From assembly GCF_021341665.1 (NCBI RefSeq), contig NZ_JAJTTH010000001.1, forward strand, positions 930,001-994,000: 64,000 nt of DNA. Reading direction: 5' to 3'. The notes beneath the pieces were generated by a model, which ran no database searches, was not told where the DNA came from, and saw only the letters and a program-made list of their open reading frames with translations. The number at the start of each line of letters is the position of its first letter. The stretch's first letter is position 1. The position numbers were made by a program, and so were the translations under genes. This DNA is from Pseudomonas sp. Au-Pse12. Lineage in GTDB: Bacteria; Pseudomonadota; Gammaproteobacteria; Pseudomonadales; Pseudomonadaceae. Below, piece after piece: positions 52,147-61,206 of this stretch.

Positions 52147-52578
52147 TCAGACGGCCAATAGCTGGGCGATTCTTTCGCGCAATGCCCCATGCTCGGCCTC
52201 GACATAAGGCGGCGCGGCCTTCCAGTCGTAGAACCACACCGGCATCCGGCGCTTGCCTTCCGGCTCCGAGGCGTAGCGGGGAAAGATATGGCAATGCAGC
52301 TCCGGTTCGGAGTTGCCGAGGATTTCATAGTTGATGCGCAGCGCCCCGGTGGCCTGGAGCAGTGCATCGCCAATACGGGCCATGTCCAGCAGGTAGGTGG
52401 CCCGGGCCTCGGCGTCCAGGTCATTGAGGCTGGCGACCACCGGGTCCGGCAGCAACAGGCAATAGCCTTCAAGAAACTGCACATCGCCCATCACCGCCCA
52501 GCCCGAAGCCATGCGGCAAATCACTTTATCGTTGGCACCCTGGCGGGCCAGTTCTACACGTTGCGAAATCAGCGACAT
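52147..52578 (-). CDS. HIT-family protein
   Basis: 143 residues, MSLISQRVELARQGANDKVIC. The histidine triad is represented by ELHCHIFPRY; the third His is replaced here (HCHIF-P), placing it among HIT-like proteins of the Ap4A/bis-nucleoside hydrolase superfamily with a degenerate triad. The N-terminal strand CLLLPDPVVASLNDL and the helix TYLLDMARIGDALLQATGA fit the fold. Activity uncertain. Convergent with ycaO. Confidence 0.75.
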   Translation of the reverse strand: MSLISQRVELARQGANDKVICRMASGWAVMGDVQFLEGYCLLLPDPVVASLNDLDAEARATYLLDMARIGDALLQATGALRINYEILGNSEPELHCHIFPRYASEPEGKRRMPVWFYDWKAAPPYVEAEHGALRERIAQLLAV

Positions 52579-52652
52579 TCATAATCCTTGATGAGGGTGT
52601 TCGTCGTTTCGAAACCACACGGCCCGACGTTTGTATCGAGCCTTCGAGAAAC

Positions 52653-53012
52653 CTAGGCCACACCGAGTGGCCAGGGCTTGCTGTCCTCTCTATCCGGTGG
52701 GCCATACAGCTCCTGCTCCCACTCCTCGAACGCCGGCACTGCGCTGTAACCCGGGTCGCAATACTGACGGATGTATTGGGCGGCACGGTACTCGGCGTAC
52801 TTGGCATTCACCGGTACGCCCTGCTCGTCCAGCTCCAGCACATTGGCGAAGATCGCGTAGGCCATCTCCAGCATGCTCGGCTCTTCGCCAAGGCAACTGC
52901 GGTAGTCGATGCCTTCCAGCAACGGGTAGCCGAGGGTGCCGTTGGCGACCCAGAAACTGAAAGTCCGCAGCGCCCCGGACAATTCCGCGCTGAGCTTCTT
53001 CGGGTAAATCAT
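52653..53012 (-). CDS. DUF7677-like hypothetical protein
   Basis: 119 residues, MIYPKKLSAELSGALRTFSFWVANGTLGYPLLEG. A conserved-looking opening with FSFWVANGTLGYPLLEGIDY and a helical C-terminus (YAEYRAAQYIRQYCDPGYS). It resembles small Pseudomonas DUF families found near polymorphic toxins; role unknown. It stands alone. Confidence 0.55.
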   Translation of the reverse strand: MIYPKKLSAELSGALRTFSFWVANGTLGYPLLEGIDYRSCLGEEPSMLEMAYAIFANVLELDEQGVPVNAKYAEYRAAQYIRQYCDPGYSAVPAFEEWEQELYGPPDREDSKPWPLGVA

Positions 53013-53107
53013 GGCGATCGCCTCTCGTTGATGTCGGACCGGGGCGGATTCTCAATGAGCCGTCGGTTTAAAGGCAAGGCAGACCGAGCGAGCGCAAACA
53101 CCCGCAC

Positions 53108-54682
53108 TTAGCTGACCGCCAGCGAGCGCCCTTCGGCCACCACGCAATTGCGCCCGTTCTGCTTGGCCTGATACAACAGCCGATCGGCCTTCTCCAGCGC
53201 GGCCGCAACCGAAACGCCACCCGGCAGCCACAAGCTGACGCCCAGGGAAACGGTAATGTGGCCGACGGTGTCGATGTTCGCCGCGGCGATCGAGGCGCGC
53301 AGACGCTCCGCGACATCGGTGGCCGAGCGCAGTGAACTGTTGGGCAGCAGCAAGACGAACTCCTCGCCACCGACCCGGCACGGCAAGTCATCCGCGCGCG
53401 AGTTTTGCTTCATCAGGCCGGCAATCGCCCTCAGGGTTTCATCCCCCACACCGTGGCCGAAGGTGTCATTCACCCGTTTGAAGTGGTCGATATCCATGGA
53501 AACGATGGCGAACGGCTGCCCGGCCTGTTGCCAGAGCGTCAGGGTGTCCTGCATCGCGCGCCGGTTGGCCAGCCCGGTCAACGCATCACTTTGCGCCTGC
53601 TGGTTGAGCCGGCCGATCTTTTCCTGGAGCAGGCTGGTGCCCAGCAACAGCGCCCGACGAATCTGCCAGCTTTCAAAATACTGCGCCGGGATGGCGCTGA
53701 TACGCTCATAGCTGTCCGGGCTGTCCAGGCGCTTGGCACTGTCGGCCAGCCGGGACAACGGCGCCGAAATCTTGGCCCCCAGCCACCAGATCAGCACCAT
53801 CCCGAACAGCGCCAGCGGAACAATGTCCCTGGCGACCTTGGACATGGTCTCCTGCAGCAACGCCTGGATGTTGCCCAGCGGTTGCTGCGAGATCACCCCC
53901 CAGCCGCTGCTGGGCACCTGGGCGAAGCCCGCGAGCATTTCCACGCCATGGGCATCCAGCGCCTGCAACGCGCCACTGCCCTGATCAAGAACCGCATCGA
54001 CAATCGGATCTTCGGCGACGATCTCGCCGATCCGCTCCGGATACGGGTGATAGAGCACGCGCCGAGTGCTGTCGACCAGGTAGACATAGGCGCCATCCTC
54101 CCGCACCTGCCGGTCCATCAGGTCTTGAAGGGCGTTTTTCTGTTCCAGGCGAATGCTGCCACCGACCAGCCCGAGGTACTGCCCCTTGTCGTCGAACACC
54201 GGCTGGGAGATGAAAACCAGCAGGTTGCCGGCGATGGACTTGAAAGCCTTGCTGATGATCGGTTGCCGCAGCCTGAGCGGCGCCTGGTCTTGCAGGGACT
54301 GGCCATCGAGGCGCAGGTGCTCGGGCGCCGACGCAATGACGGTGCCGGCCGCATTGGTGATCAGTACCGAGTTGAAGCTGTTGTCCTGCCCCAGCAAGCG
54401 CTCGGCTTCGCCGGCCAATAGTCGCGAGTCGCCAAAGCCCTTGCCCAGCAGAGTGGCGGCGTACTTCAAGCGCTCCTGATCGGAGCTGAGCACCTGCTCC
54501 ACACCCGAGGCGATGCGAGCGGCATAGGCCCGATTGGCTTGCAAGGCGTTATCAATCAGCTCCTGCTTCTGGATCTTGAACATGACCCAGAAGCTGTTGG
54601 CCAGGGTGGCCAGTGCTGCGAACAGTACGAAGACCAGAATCAGAACACGAAGATTGAGCTTGGGCTTGGGCCGGGTGGGCAT
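53108..54682 (-). CDS. Diguanylate cyclase with dCACHE sensor and HAMP
   Basis: 524 residues. TM1 at 11-33, a periplasmic double-Cache sensor at about 37-285 (NSVLITNAAGTVIASAP; GAYVYLVDSTRRVLYHPYP), TM2 at about 286-302 (DIVPLALFGMVLIWWLG), a HAMP-like stretch, then the GGDEF domain from about 365. The active site is GGEEF at 438-442 and the RxxD inhibitory I-site is present (RADD, 429-432, five residues before GGEEF), so it should make c-di-GMP and be product-inhibited. The sensed ligand is probably a small amine or acid. Single gene. Confidence 0.92.
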   Translation of the reverse strand: MPTRPKPKLNLRVLILVFVLFAALATLANSFWVMFKIQKQELIDNALQANRAYAARIASGVEQVLSSDQERLKYAATLLGKGFGDSRLLAGEAERLLGQDNSFNSVLITNAAGTVIASAPEHLRLDGQSLQDQAPLRLRQPIISKAFKSIAGNLLVFISQPVFDDKGQYLGLVGGSIRLEQKNALQDLMDRQVREDGAYVYLVDSTRRVLYHPYPERIGEIVAEDPIVDAVLDQGSGALQALDAHGVEMLAGFAQVPSSGWGVISQQPLGNIQALLQETMSKVARDIVPLALFGMVLIWWLGAKISAPLSRLADSAKRLDSPDSYERISAIPAQYFESWQIRRALLLGTSLLQEKIGRLNQQAQSDALTGLANRRAMQDTLTLWQQAGQPFAIVSMDIDHFKRVNDTFGHGVGDETLRAIAGLMKQNSRADDLPCRVGGEEFVLLLPNSSLRSATDVAERLRASIAAANIDTVGHITVSLGVSLWLPGGVSVAAALEKADRLLYQAKQNGRNCVVAEGRSLAVS

Positions 54683-55013
54683 TTAACGAAGTCCGGATGA
54701 GCAGGCAGGCAAAAAATTCCGATGTTGCGGCAAGTGCCTGCCGGTTAAGGATCATTCGCATCCGTGCGCAATCGACACATCAATAATCATGTATCGAACA
54801 TCGTCGAAACGCCTGCACCGCTTAGCTATAAAAACGTCTGGCGTTAGAGCCGCGCAGTCTACCCGGGTTGCTCCAATTGGCAACCGGGAATATGCCCAGG
54901 CCACCCGTTGCGCATGGCGTCGTGGTTTTCACATCCGGTGCAACCCGTCACAATGCCCCGCTCCTGCCAGGGTTAGCCCCTGGCGCCCGTATCACTGATC
55001 GCAAGGACCGCCC
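54683..55013. other. Intergenic region with nothing recognised
   Basis: About 330 bases between divergent genes. It must hold the cyclase promoter. I see no repeat, RNA structure or small gene that I can support. Confidence 0.5.
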
Positions 55014-55856
55014 ATGAGCTTCTTCAGCCAGTTGTTCGACCGCCTCAAGAAACCGGCCCCTTCGGCCATTGGCACACGGCAGGCGCCCAATGAGGCGAGC
55101 GCAGCGGTCGACGCCGTCGAGCCCATAGGGAACGTCGAATCGGCCAACCTGGCCCTGCTCGAAGCCGGCGCCGCCTGCCTCGACCGCCATTGGCAAGCGG
55201 TCGGCCAATGCGAGCAGGATGTCCTCGGCTTTGCCATCAGCCCCAGCTTCATGGGCGGCCCGCACTGGCCTTCCACCCGCCAGGCGTACCGCATTGTGCG
55301 CCGCGACAACGGCATCATCCTCGCTACCGAAGGCCTGTCAGACCCCTTCGATGGCGTCGAGGGCGACGACCTGGGCAACGGCTTCGAGATGGAGCTGTTC
55401 GTCGAAACTCCGGACATCCCCGATCACGCCCAGGGCACGCCCGGCGACGTCTACCCCTTCGCCGACAGCTGGACCTTTGAACTGCTGCGCTGCGTGGCCG
55501 GCACCGTGGCCGATGCCGGCGGCTACCGCTCGCGCCTGGAACGCTACGGCGTGCTGTCCCTGGAGCTGCCCGGGGTCAGCCAGTCTCGCGCCATGAGCGA
55601 GCAACTGCCGGCACACTTTGTCAGCGCCGACGACTGCGTCGGGGTGCTGATCGGCGGCCCGGCCGCCGACTTCCCGACCCGCCTGGAAGACATGCCGCTG
55701 TCACCGGTGACCCTGGTGCCGGTGGTGCTGATCACCGCCTCGGAGCTGGAATACCTGCGCAACGACGGCGCCCAGGCCCGGGAAGACCTGGTGGCACGCC
55801 TGAGTGCCGCCGGCCTGGGCCATGTCAGCTACCTGCAACGCGCCAGCGTGATCTGA
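55014..55856 (+). CDS. Suppressor-of-fused (SUFU)-like protein
   Basis: 280 residues. The central part has QAYRIVRRDNGIILATEGLSDPF and NGFEMELFVETPD, similar to bacterial SUFU domains, then DYPFADSWTFELLRCVAGTV-like helix and LITASELEYLRNDG near the end. Bacterial SUFU proteins are found as immunity proteins in toxin systems. No toxin gene is adjacent, so an orphan immunity protein is the best guess. Followed 20 bases later by another immunity-like gene. Confidence 0.5.
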   Translation: MSFFSQLFDRLKKPAPSAIGTRQAPNEASAAVDAVEPIGNVESANLALLEAGAACLDRHWQAVGQCEQDVLGFAISPSFMGGPHWPSTRQAYRIVRRDNGIILATEGLSDPFDGVEGDDLGNGFEMELFVETPDIPDHAQGTPGDVYPFADSWTFELLRCVAGTVADAGGYRSRLERYGVLSLELPGVSQSRAMSEQLPAHFVSADDCVGVLIGGPAADFPTRLEDMPLSPVTLVPVVLITASELEYLRNDGAQAREDLVARLSAAGLGHVSYLQRASVI

Positions 55857-55876
55857 ACAAGGGAGCCATTGAGCCA

Positions 55877-56317
55877 ATGCCAGCCGCCGATGCCTACTTT
55901 GCCTTTCACCTGTTTGCCGCGCGCTTTGCGAACCAGGCCGAGGCCGAACTGTTCGCCTTCGAACAGTGGGAAGCCGAACCTGCGGCGGATGCCAGCGCCG
56001 CCGAGTTCAGCGCCTGGGAAGCCCGCAACCCCAGCTGGCGCCTCAAGCAGGAGCTGGGCTACTCCATGGACGCCGACTTCGTCGAACTGATCGACCGTGA
56101 AGACGGCCCACCCTACCTGGAATCGATGATCCGCAGCGACGCTGAAAAACAGCAACTGCGCACGCGTATCGATCCCGGCTACAGCCATTACATCGTCGTC
56201 GGCAGTGAGTCGATCCATGGCGACCGGCAATCGGACGCCCCCGGCCCCAACCAGCGCAAACCCACAAACACGGCAACGCTTGTTTACCTGGGCGAGTTCA
56301 ACCGCTCCAAAGAGTAA
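55877..56317 (+). CDS. Imm22-like small protein
   Basis: 146 residues, MPAADAYFAFHLFAARFANQAEAEL. Acidic; WRLKQELGYSMDADFVELIDR resembles the immunity protein 22 pattern of polymorphic toxin systems. Probably co-transcribed with the SUFU-like gene (20-base gap). The 217 bases to the next gene are AT-rich and empty. Confidence 0.45.
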   Translation: MPAADAYFAFHLFAARFANQAEAELFAFEQWEAEPAADASAAEFSAWEARNPSWRLKQELGYSMDADFVELIDREDGPPYLESMIRSDAEKQQLRTRIDPGYSHYIVVGSESIHGDRQSDAPGPNQRKPTNTATLVYLGEFNRSKE

Positions 56318-56534
56318 AAAAGTTGTGTACTTTACTGCTGAGTCTCTAGTTATCACTACCAAAGCATCGACACCGATAGCGAAGAGGCTGAGCAGTAAAG
56401 GCATGAACCCGAAATAAAACAATTAATAAAGTTTAGAAATACAACCTATATAAAGCCACAACTCCAGCGATCTCACCCTTATACCTTCAATGCAAAATCG
56501 CAATCATACAAAACAGACCAGGACATTTAAAACC

Positions 56535-58031
56535 TCAAAGCTTTTCACTCACAGTAAAGAGCACCGATTTAATCATTGAAGCCTTCTTAGTTACCGACTT
56601 CCCATTCAAATCAAACCAAGACAACAAAAGATAATCACCTTCTACATTTACCGGCACCACCCCCAAAGCATCTTGCTGCCATCTCTCCAACTTCGGCCTA
56701 ACAACCTCAACCCTTCTACCTTTTATCTCATTCAACGCTACATCATTATTATTTTCATCCTTTATTACCGAACTTTCGCCCAGAAGCAGTTCGAATTTCA
56801 AACAACTAACACTCTTCTCACCCTTTACAATAGGCCTCATTGACTCCATATAACCAACAAGCTTCCTCATGGAAATATTGCTTGCATACTGAAACAGTGG
56901 ACCAATAAAATCTCCATCATAAACATTGCCACGCAACGATACCGACACTGCATCACTCAAACCAAACAACTGACTTCCACCAGAGCATGATAGATCCTCA
57001 ACACGTACACCTGCATCGATAGCCGAAGACATTAATGGCACCACCAATTCTTCAACCATCTTCTTACGAGCCTCAAATTTATCTGAAGCAATCAGAAATT
57101 CATCATCAAGCCTCGACTCATATATGGCCACCGCCACCTCGACATTTTTTATCTTCTGGTTATTATTTTTTTCCGCAAGAAGTCCATATAGAACAAAATC
57201 CCTAAGCTTTTGACTAGCAGGTTGCAGCGTCGCCAGGGCCAACATTGACTCATACTTTAGTAACTTGCTGTCCGTTGAATCTGCAACAGCAGTGATGGCC
57301 TTGACGGCCGGACGGTGATTTTCATTCCTGAGCCTTTTGAGTATCCCCAGCATGATTTTTTCTGAAGGATTGCTGGGCAACAACCTCGTTGCTGCGACAT
57401 CAATCTCAACAGAGGACGGATAACTTAGAAGAATGAGTGCCTTTTGCTCTTCAGGCCCGACCCATCCGTAGTTTTTATGTTCATCCGCAGCCAACAACAG
57501 AGCCAACTCTTGAGCAACATGTGTTCTAGACTCGTCCGAACCAGCTAAGTAGCTCAATCCGGATATCGCCTGATCAAACGTTTCGACGCTTGACGTCGGA
57601 TCCTTGACAATCCTAAGCAACCTCTTGATTTCCTGCTGCCTATCAGGTCTCTGGGGGTGGCGATCAGAATCTCTTGCTTGCGCAGCTTTCGACTCAATAT
57701 AAGCCGAAGCCACCAACGCCTGATCCATAAATCGACTCAGGCTAACTGAAATACCAGAACTGGGATCATCTAACTTATACTGTTCCTCCAGACGCTGCTT
57801 AAAATAAGCCTCCAGACTTTTCATAACGTCATCCGCCTTGGTAAAACCAAAGGCCGTTAATATAGCCAGGATAATAACCCCACACCACTGACCAACTTTA
57901 AGATAAAGCTGTATCCGCTCTTGCAACACCTCTGTTTCTCGCTTGAACAGCGTTGCAATTTCATTGCGCATTTCCTGGCGAATTTTCTCCCGCTCCTCGG
58001 ACAGCAAACCCTTCAACTCCGACTCATCCAT
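56535..58031 (-). CDS. Low-GC membrane-anchored helical-repeat protein
   Basis: 498 residues from MDESELKGLLSEEREKIRQEM (AGGTG nine bases upstream of the ATG). An N-terminal coiled coil (to about 40) leads into one membrane helix (VGQWCGVIILAILTAFGF), then a soluble domain of helical, HEAT-like repeats (SSVETFDQAISGLSYLAGS; NHRPAVKAITAVADSTDS) and a beta-rich C-terminus (YLLLSWFDLNGKSVTKK). No family recognised. Much lower GC than its neighbours, so horizontally acquired. A sensor or effector of a defence-like module would fit, but no partner gene is present. Confidence 0.55.
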   Translation of the reverse strand: MDESELKGLLSEEREKIRQEMRNEIATLFKRETEVLQERIQLYLKVGQWCGVIILAILTAFGFTKADDVMKSLEAYFKQRLEEQYKLDDPSSGISVSLSRFMDQALVASAYIESKAAQARDSDRHPQRPDRQQEIKRLLRIVKDPTSSVETFDQAISGLSYLAGSDESRTHVAQELALLLAADEHKNYGWVGPEEQKALILLSYPSSVEIDVAATRLLPSNPSEKIMLGILKRLRNENHRPAVKAITAVADSTDSKLLKYESMLALATLQPASQKLRDFVLYGLLAEKNNNQKIKNVEVAVAIYESRLDDEFLIASDKFEARKKMVEELVVPLMSSAIDAGVRVEDLSCSGGSQLFGLSDAVSVSLRGNVYDGDFIGPLFQYASNISMRKLVGYMESMRPIVKGEKSVSCLKFELLLGESSVIKDENNNDVALNEIKGRRVEVVRPKLERWQQDALGVVPVNVEGDYLLLSWFDLNGKSVTKKASMIKSVLFTVSEKL

Positions 58032-58561
58032 GTCTATCACCTTTCAGAGTAGCGCCATGCATTTTTATGTCGTTTTACAGCACTAGTTAGACCACTCATC
58101 CCAAACGAGTCGGACCATTTAGACTCTAGTCGCCCTTTGAAAAAAAGCTCGCAATTTGAGAGTGGCGCACGGCATCTTGGAGCTAGAGAGAGTGCTCCAT
58201 TCCAGAACACAGGCGTTTGTACTCGCCTCCCCCTAAGATCAAGTGTTGAATACCACCTACCACAATAGTGTGTTGCTCCACTCAAGGGTTGGAGACAAGA
58301 AATCTCATCGCAACACAGCCCCTTTTTCTGTATCGCACCCTCAACTCGGAGTCGTCATTGCTCCACGTGAGCTCGACCAATAATCCATCAAGTCGATTCC
58401 TCTACCCCGCGCTAAATGCTAAAAAGGCCCCCTGCGTTCCATGCCACCCCTGTCGTGCCGAGCCGTACCACGAGAACCACCATGCACAGTCATTACCCGA
58501 ACACCCGCGCCCCGTTGCGCCCTCTATACCTCATTCCCCATCAGCCAGCGGCGGTAGCAGC
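58032..58561. other. Intergenic region between low-GC gene and amidase
   Basis: About 530 bases. GC rises from the low-GC island to the core level around 58400. Short frames on both strands lack any sign of coding. It must hold promoters for both sides; none could be fixed. Confidence 0.45.
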
Positions 58562-60274
58562 ATGATCGAAGTCACTGAAGTGTCCATTGCCGACCTGCGC
58601 GCCGCCCTGGAATCAGGCCGGACCACCTCCGTGGAGCTGGTCCAGGCCTACCTGGCGCGGATCGACGCCTACGATGGCCTGGAGACCTCCACCGCGCTGA
58701 ACGCCGTGGTGGTGCGCAACCCCGAGGCCCTGAAGGAAGCCGCAGCGTCCGACGCGCGTCGCGCCAAGGGCCAGCCCCTGGGTCCCTTGGACGGCATTCC
58801 CTACACCGCCAAGGACAGCTACCTGGTCAAGGGGTTGACCGCCGCCTCGGGCAGCCCGGCCTTCGCCGAGCTGGTGGCCTACCGGGACGCCTTCACCATC
58901 GAGCGCCTGCGGGCTGCCGGGGCCATCTGCCTGGGCAAGACCAACATGCCGCCCATGGCCAACGGCGGCATGCAGCGCGGTGTGTATGGCCGCGCGGAAA
59001 GCCCCTATAACGCCAACTACCTGACCGCGCCCTTCGCCTCCGGCTCGTCCAACGGTGCCGGCACCGCCACCGCCGCCAGCTTCGCCGCCTTCGGCCTGGC
59101 CGAGGAAACCTGGTCCAGCGGTCGTGGCCCGGCCTCCAACAACGGCCTGTGCGCCTACACGCCGTCACGCGGGGTGATCTCGGTGCGCGGCAACTGGCCG
59201 CTGACCCCGACCATGGACGTGGTGGTGCCCTTCGCCCGGACCATGGCCGACCTGCTGCAAGTGCTGGACGTGGTGGTGGCCGAAGACCCGGACACCCGCG
59301 GCGACCTGTGGCGCCTGCAGCCCTGGGTGCCGATCCCCAGCGTGAGCTCGGTGCGCCCGGCGTCCTACCCGCAACTGGCGGCCGACGCCACGGCGCTCAA
59401 GGGCAAGCGTTTTGGCGTGCCGCGCCTGTACATCAACGCCGACCCCGAAGCCGGCACCAGCGACAAACCCGGCATCGGCGGCCCCACCGGCCAGCGCATC
59501 CATACCCGGCCCTCGGTGATCAGCCTCTGGGAACAGGCGCGTCAAGCCCTGGAAGCCGCCGGCGCCGAAGTACTGGAAGTGGACTTCCCGCTGGTGTCCA
59601 ACTGCGAAGGCGACCGCCCCGGCGCACCGACCGTGTACAACCGCGGTCTGGTCAGCCAGGAATTCCTCCATGACGAGTTGTGGGAACTTTCGGGCTGGGC
59701 CTTCGACGACTTCCTGCGGGCCAACGACGATCCCAAGCTCAACCGCCTGGCGGATGTCGACGGGCCGAACATATTCCCCCATGACCCCGGCACCCTGCCC
59801 AACCGCGAAGACGACTTGGCCGCCGGCATGGACCAGTACGTGACCATGGCCAAGCGCGGACTCAAGAGCTGGGACCAGATCGCCTCCCTGGCCGACGGCC
59901 TGCGCGGCCTGGAACAGACCCGGCGCATCGACCTGGAAGAGTGGATGGATCGCCAGGGGCTGGACGCGGTGCTGTTCCCCACCGTGGCCGACGTAGGCCC
60001 GGCGGATGCCGACATCAATCCCGAGTCGGCGGACATTGCCTGGAGCAACGGCGTGTGGGTGGCCAACGGCAACCTCGCGATCCGCCACCTGGGCGTGCCC
60101 ACGGTGACCGTTCCAATGGGCGTGATGGCGGACATCGGCATGCCGGTCGGCCTGACCTTCGCCGGCCGCGCCTATGACGATTCGAGCCTGCTGCGCCTGG
60201 CGTCGGCCTTCGAATCCACCGGCAGCAAGCGGCTGATTCCGCCACGGACGCCGGCCTTGCACCGCGCCAACTGA
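58562..60274 (+). CDS. Amidase (amidase-signature family)
   Basis: 570 residues from MIEVTEVSIADLRAALESG. The catalytic Lys is in DGIPYTAKDSYLVKG; the Gly/Ser-rich segment FASGSSNGAGTATAASFAAF holds the cis-Ser, and the nucleophile Ser lies in EETWSSGRGPAS, a divergent version of the usual DTGGSIR. Hydrolyses a carboxylic amide; substrate unknown. A longer reading frame starts at 58268 but has no family match. Single gene, followed by a GC hairpin. Confidence 0.85.
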   Translation: MIEVTEVSIADLRAALESGRTTSVELVQAYLARIDAYDGLETSTALNAVVVRNPEALKEAAASDARRAKGQPLGPLDGIPYTAKDSYLVKGLTAASGSPAFAELVAYRDAFTIERLRAAGAICLGKTNMPPMANGGMQRGVYGRAESPYNANYLTAPFASGSSNGAGTATAASFAAFGLAEETWSSGRGPASNNGLCAYTPSRGVISVRGNWPLTPTMDVVVPFARTMADLLQVLDVVVAEDPDTRGDLWRLQPWVPIPSVSSVRPASYPQLAADATALKGKRFGVPRLYINADPEAGTSDKPGIGGPTGQRIHTRPSVISLWEQARQALEAAGAEVLEVDFPLVSNCEGDRPGAPTVYNRGLVSQEFLHDELWELSGWAFDDFLRANDDPKLNRLADVDGPNIFPHDPGTLPNREDDLAAGMDQYVTMAKRGLKSWDQIASLADGLRGLEQTRRIDLEEWMDRQGLDAVLFPTVADVGPADADINPESADIAWSNGVWVANGNLAIRHLGVPTVTVPMGVMADIGMPVGLTFAGRAYDDSSLLRLASAFESTGSKRLIPPRTPALHRAN

Positions 60275-60283
60275 GCCACTGGG

Positions 60284-60306
60284 GTCGGGGCCGCAATGGC
60301 CCCGAC
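60284..60306 (+). terminator. Hairpin after amidase, without U-tract
   Basis: GTCGGGGCC-gcaat-GGCCCCGAC, a perfect 9-bp GC stem 9 bases past the amidase stop. No T run follows, so termination would need another factor. Confidence 0.5.
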
Positions 60307-60377
60307 TCGCAAGAGCAACCGAGCAGAAGCAGCGCTGACGGTAAAAGGCTAGCGCTGTGACTCCCCAGCGGATCGAC

Positions 60378-60383
60378 TATAAT
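60378..60383 (+). promoter_or_regulatory. -10 box of yhfG-fic
   Basis: A perfect TATAAT 31 bases before the yhfG start. The matching -35 region (CTGTGA at 17 bases) is weak, which often indicates regulated initiation. Confidence 0.45.
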
Positions 60384-60414
60384 TCGCCCACTTCCACCAT
60401 TGAGGTCCTGCCCC

Positions 60415-60585
60415 ATGGGAACCACCAGCCTTGAGGCCAAGAAGGCCTACGCGGCGAAGACCCGCAAGTCCAATTACACAGCCAGCCTGCGCCTGGAAGG
60501 TTTCAAGGTGTCCCAGGCAGACACTGAACGAACCCTGCCTTCCCGTGAAGAACTGTTGAAGGCCTTCGCCAAGACCACAGCCTGA
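60415..60585 (+). CDS. YhfG-type Fic antitoxin
   Basis: 56 residues, MGTTSLEAKKAYAAKTRKSN, then YTASLRLEGFKVS, which matches the NF-x-x-S-x-RLEGF-x-V core of E. coli YhfG. SLRLEG (Ser24-Glu28-Gly29) fits the inhibitory motif (S/T)xxxE(G/N), whose Glu blocks ATP binding in Fic. It restrains the Fic toxin that follows; its stop and the fic ATG share one base (TGATG). Class I Fic antitoxin. Confidence 0.85.
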   Translation: MGTTSLEAKKAYAAKTRKSNYTASLRLEGFKVSQADTERTLPSREELLKAFAKTTA

Positions 60586-61184
60586 TGTCCGGCAAATATG
60601 GAGCGGGCCAGGATCCCTACTGCTACCCCCATTCGGCGGTCCTGCGTAACAAACTCGGCATTCGCAACGACCTGAGCTTGAGCGCTGCGGAACAACTGTT
60701 CTCCACGCTGGCGGCGCAAAGCCTCGAGTTCAACCCTCCCCCCTATGACCTGAACTACCTCAAGAACATCCACCTGACGCTGTTCGCTGACCTGTATGAC
60801 TGGGCCGGAGCACTTCGAACAGTGGGCATATCCAAGCAAGGCACGCGCTTCTGCCAACCGGCCTACATGGAGAAAGAAGCGGGCAAGGTCTTCCAGATCA
60901 TGGCTGCGGCCAACTGGTTCGACGGCATGTCACGCACGGAACTGATAAGCGCCGTTGCGCTGACCTACTCCGAACTCAACGTCGTGCATCCATTTCGCGA
61001 CGGTAATGGCCGAGCACAACGCATCCTGTTTGAACACCTGATCATGAATGCCGGGTTTGAAATCAGCTGGTGGGGCGTCGAAGGCAATGAGTGGCTGCAG
61101 GCCAACATCGCTGCCTACAACGGCCACCTGGAACCTATGGAACGCGTCTTTGAACACTGCATTGGCCAGCCGCTTCAAGCCTGA
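60585..61184 (+). CDS. fic: Fic-domain AMP-transferase toxin
   Basis: 199 residues. The Fic motif HPFRDGNGR is at 145-153 with the catalytic His145 intact; the flap/alpha-helical elements (YDLNYLKNIHLTLFADLYDWAGALRTVGISKQ) match small bacterial FicT proteins. It transfers AMP to target proteins (gyrase and topoisomerase IV in characterised FicT toxins) and arrests growth if freed from YhfG. Co-transcribed with yhfG with a one-base overlap. Confidence 0.9.
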   Translation: MSGKYGAGQDPYCYPHSAVLRNKLGIRNDLSLSAAEQLFSTLAAQSLEFNPPPYDLNYLKNIHLTLFADLYDWAGALRTVGISKQGTRFCQPAYMEKEAGKVFQIMAAANWFDGMSRTELISAVALTYSELNVVHPFRDGNGRAQRILFEHLIMNAGFEISWWGVEGNEWLQANIAAYNGHLEPMERVFEHCIGQPLQA

Positions 61185-61206
61185 TCACGCCGTGTCAGGA
61201 ACGCCC

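Noticed and set aside
58037..58285. Minus-strand frame of 82 codons upstream of the low-GC membrane protein
   Set aside because: No similarity to any family, composition irregular, and the downstream gene has its own ribosome site; could be a decayed piece but cannot be supported.
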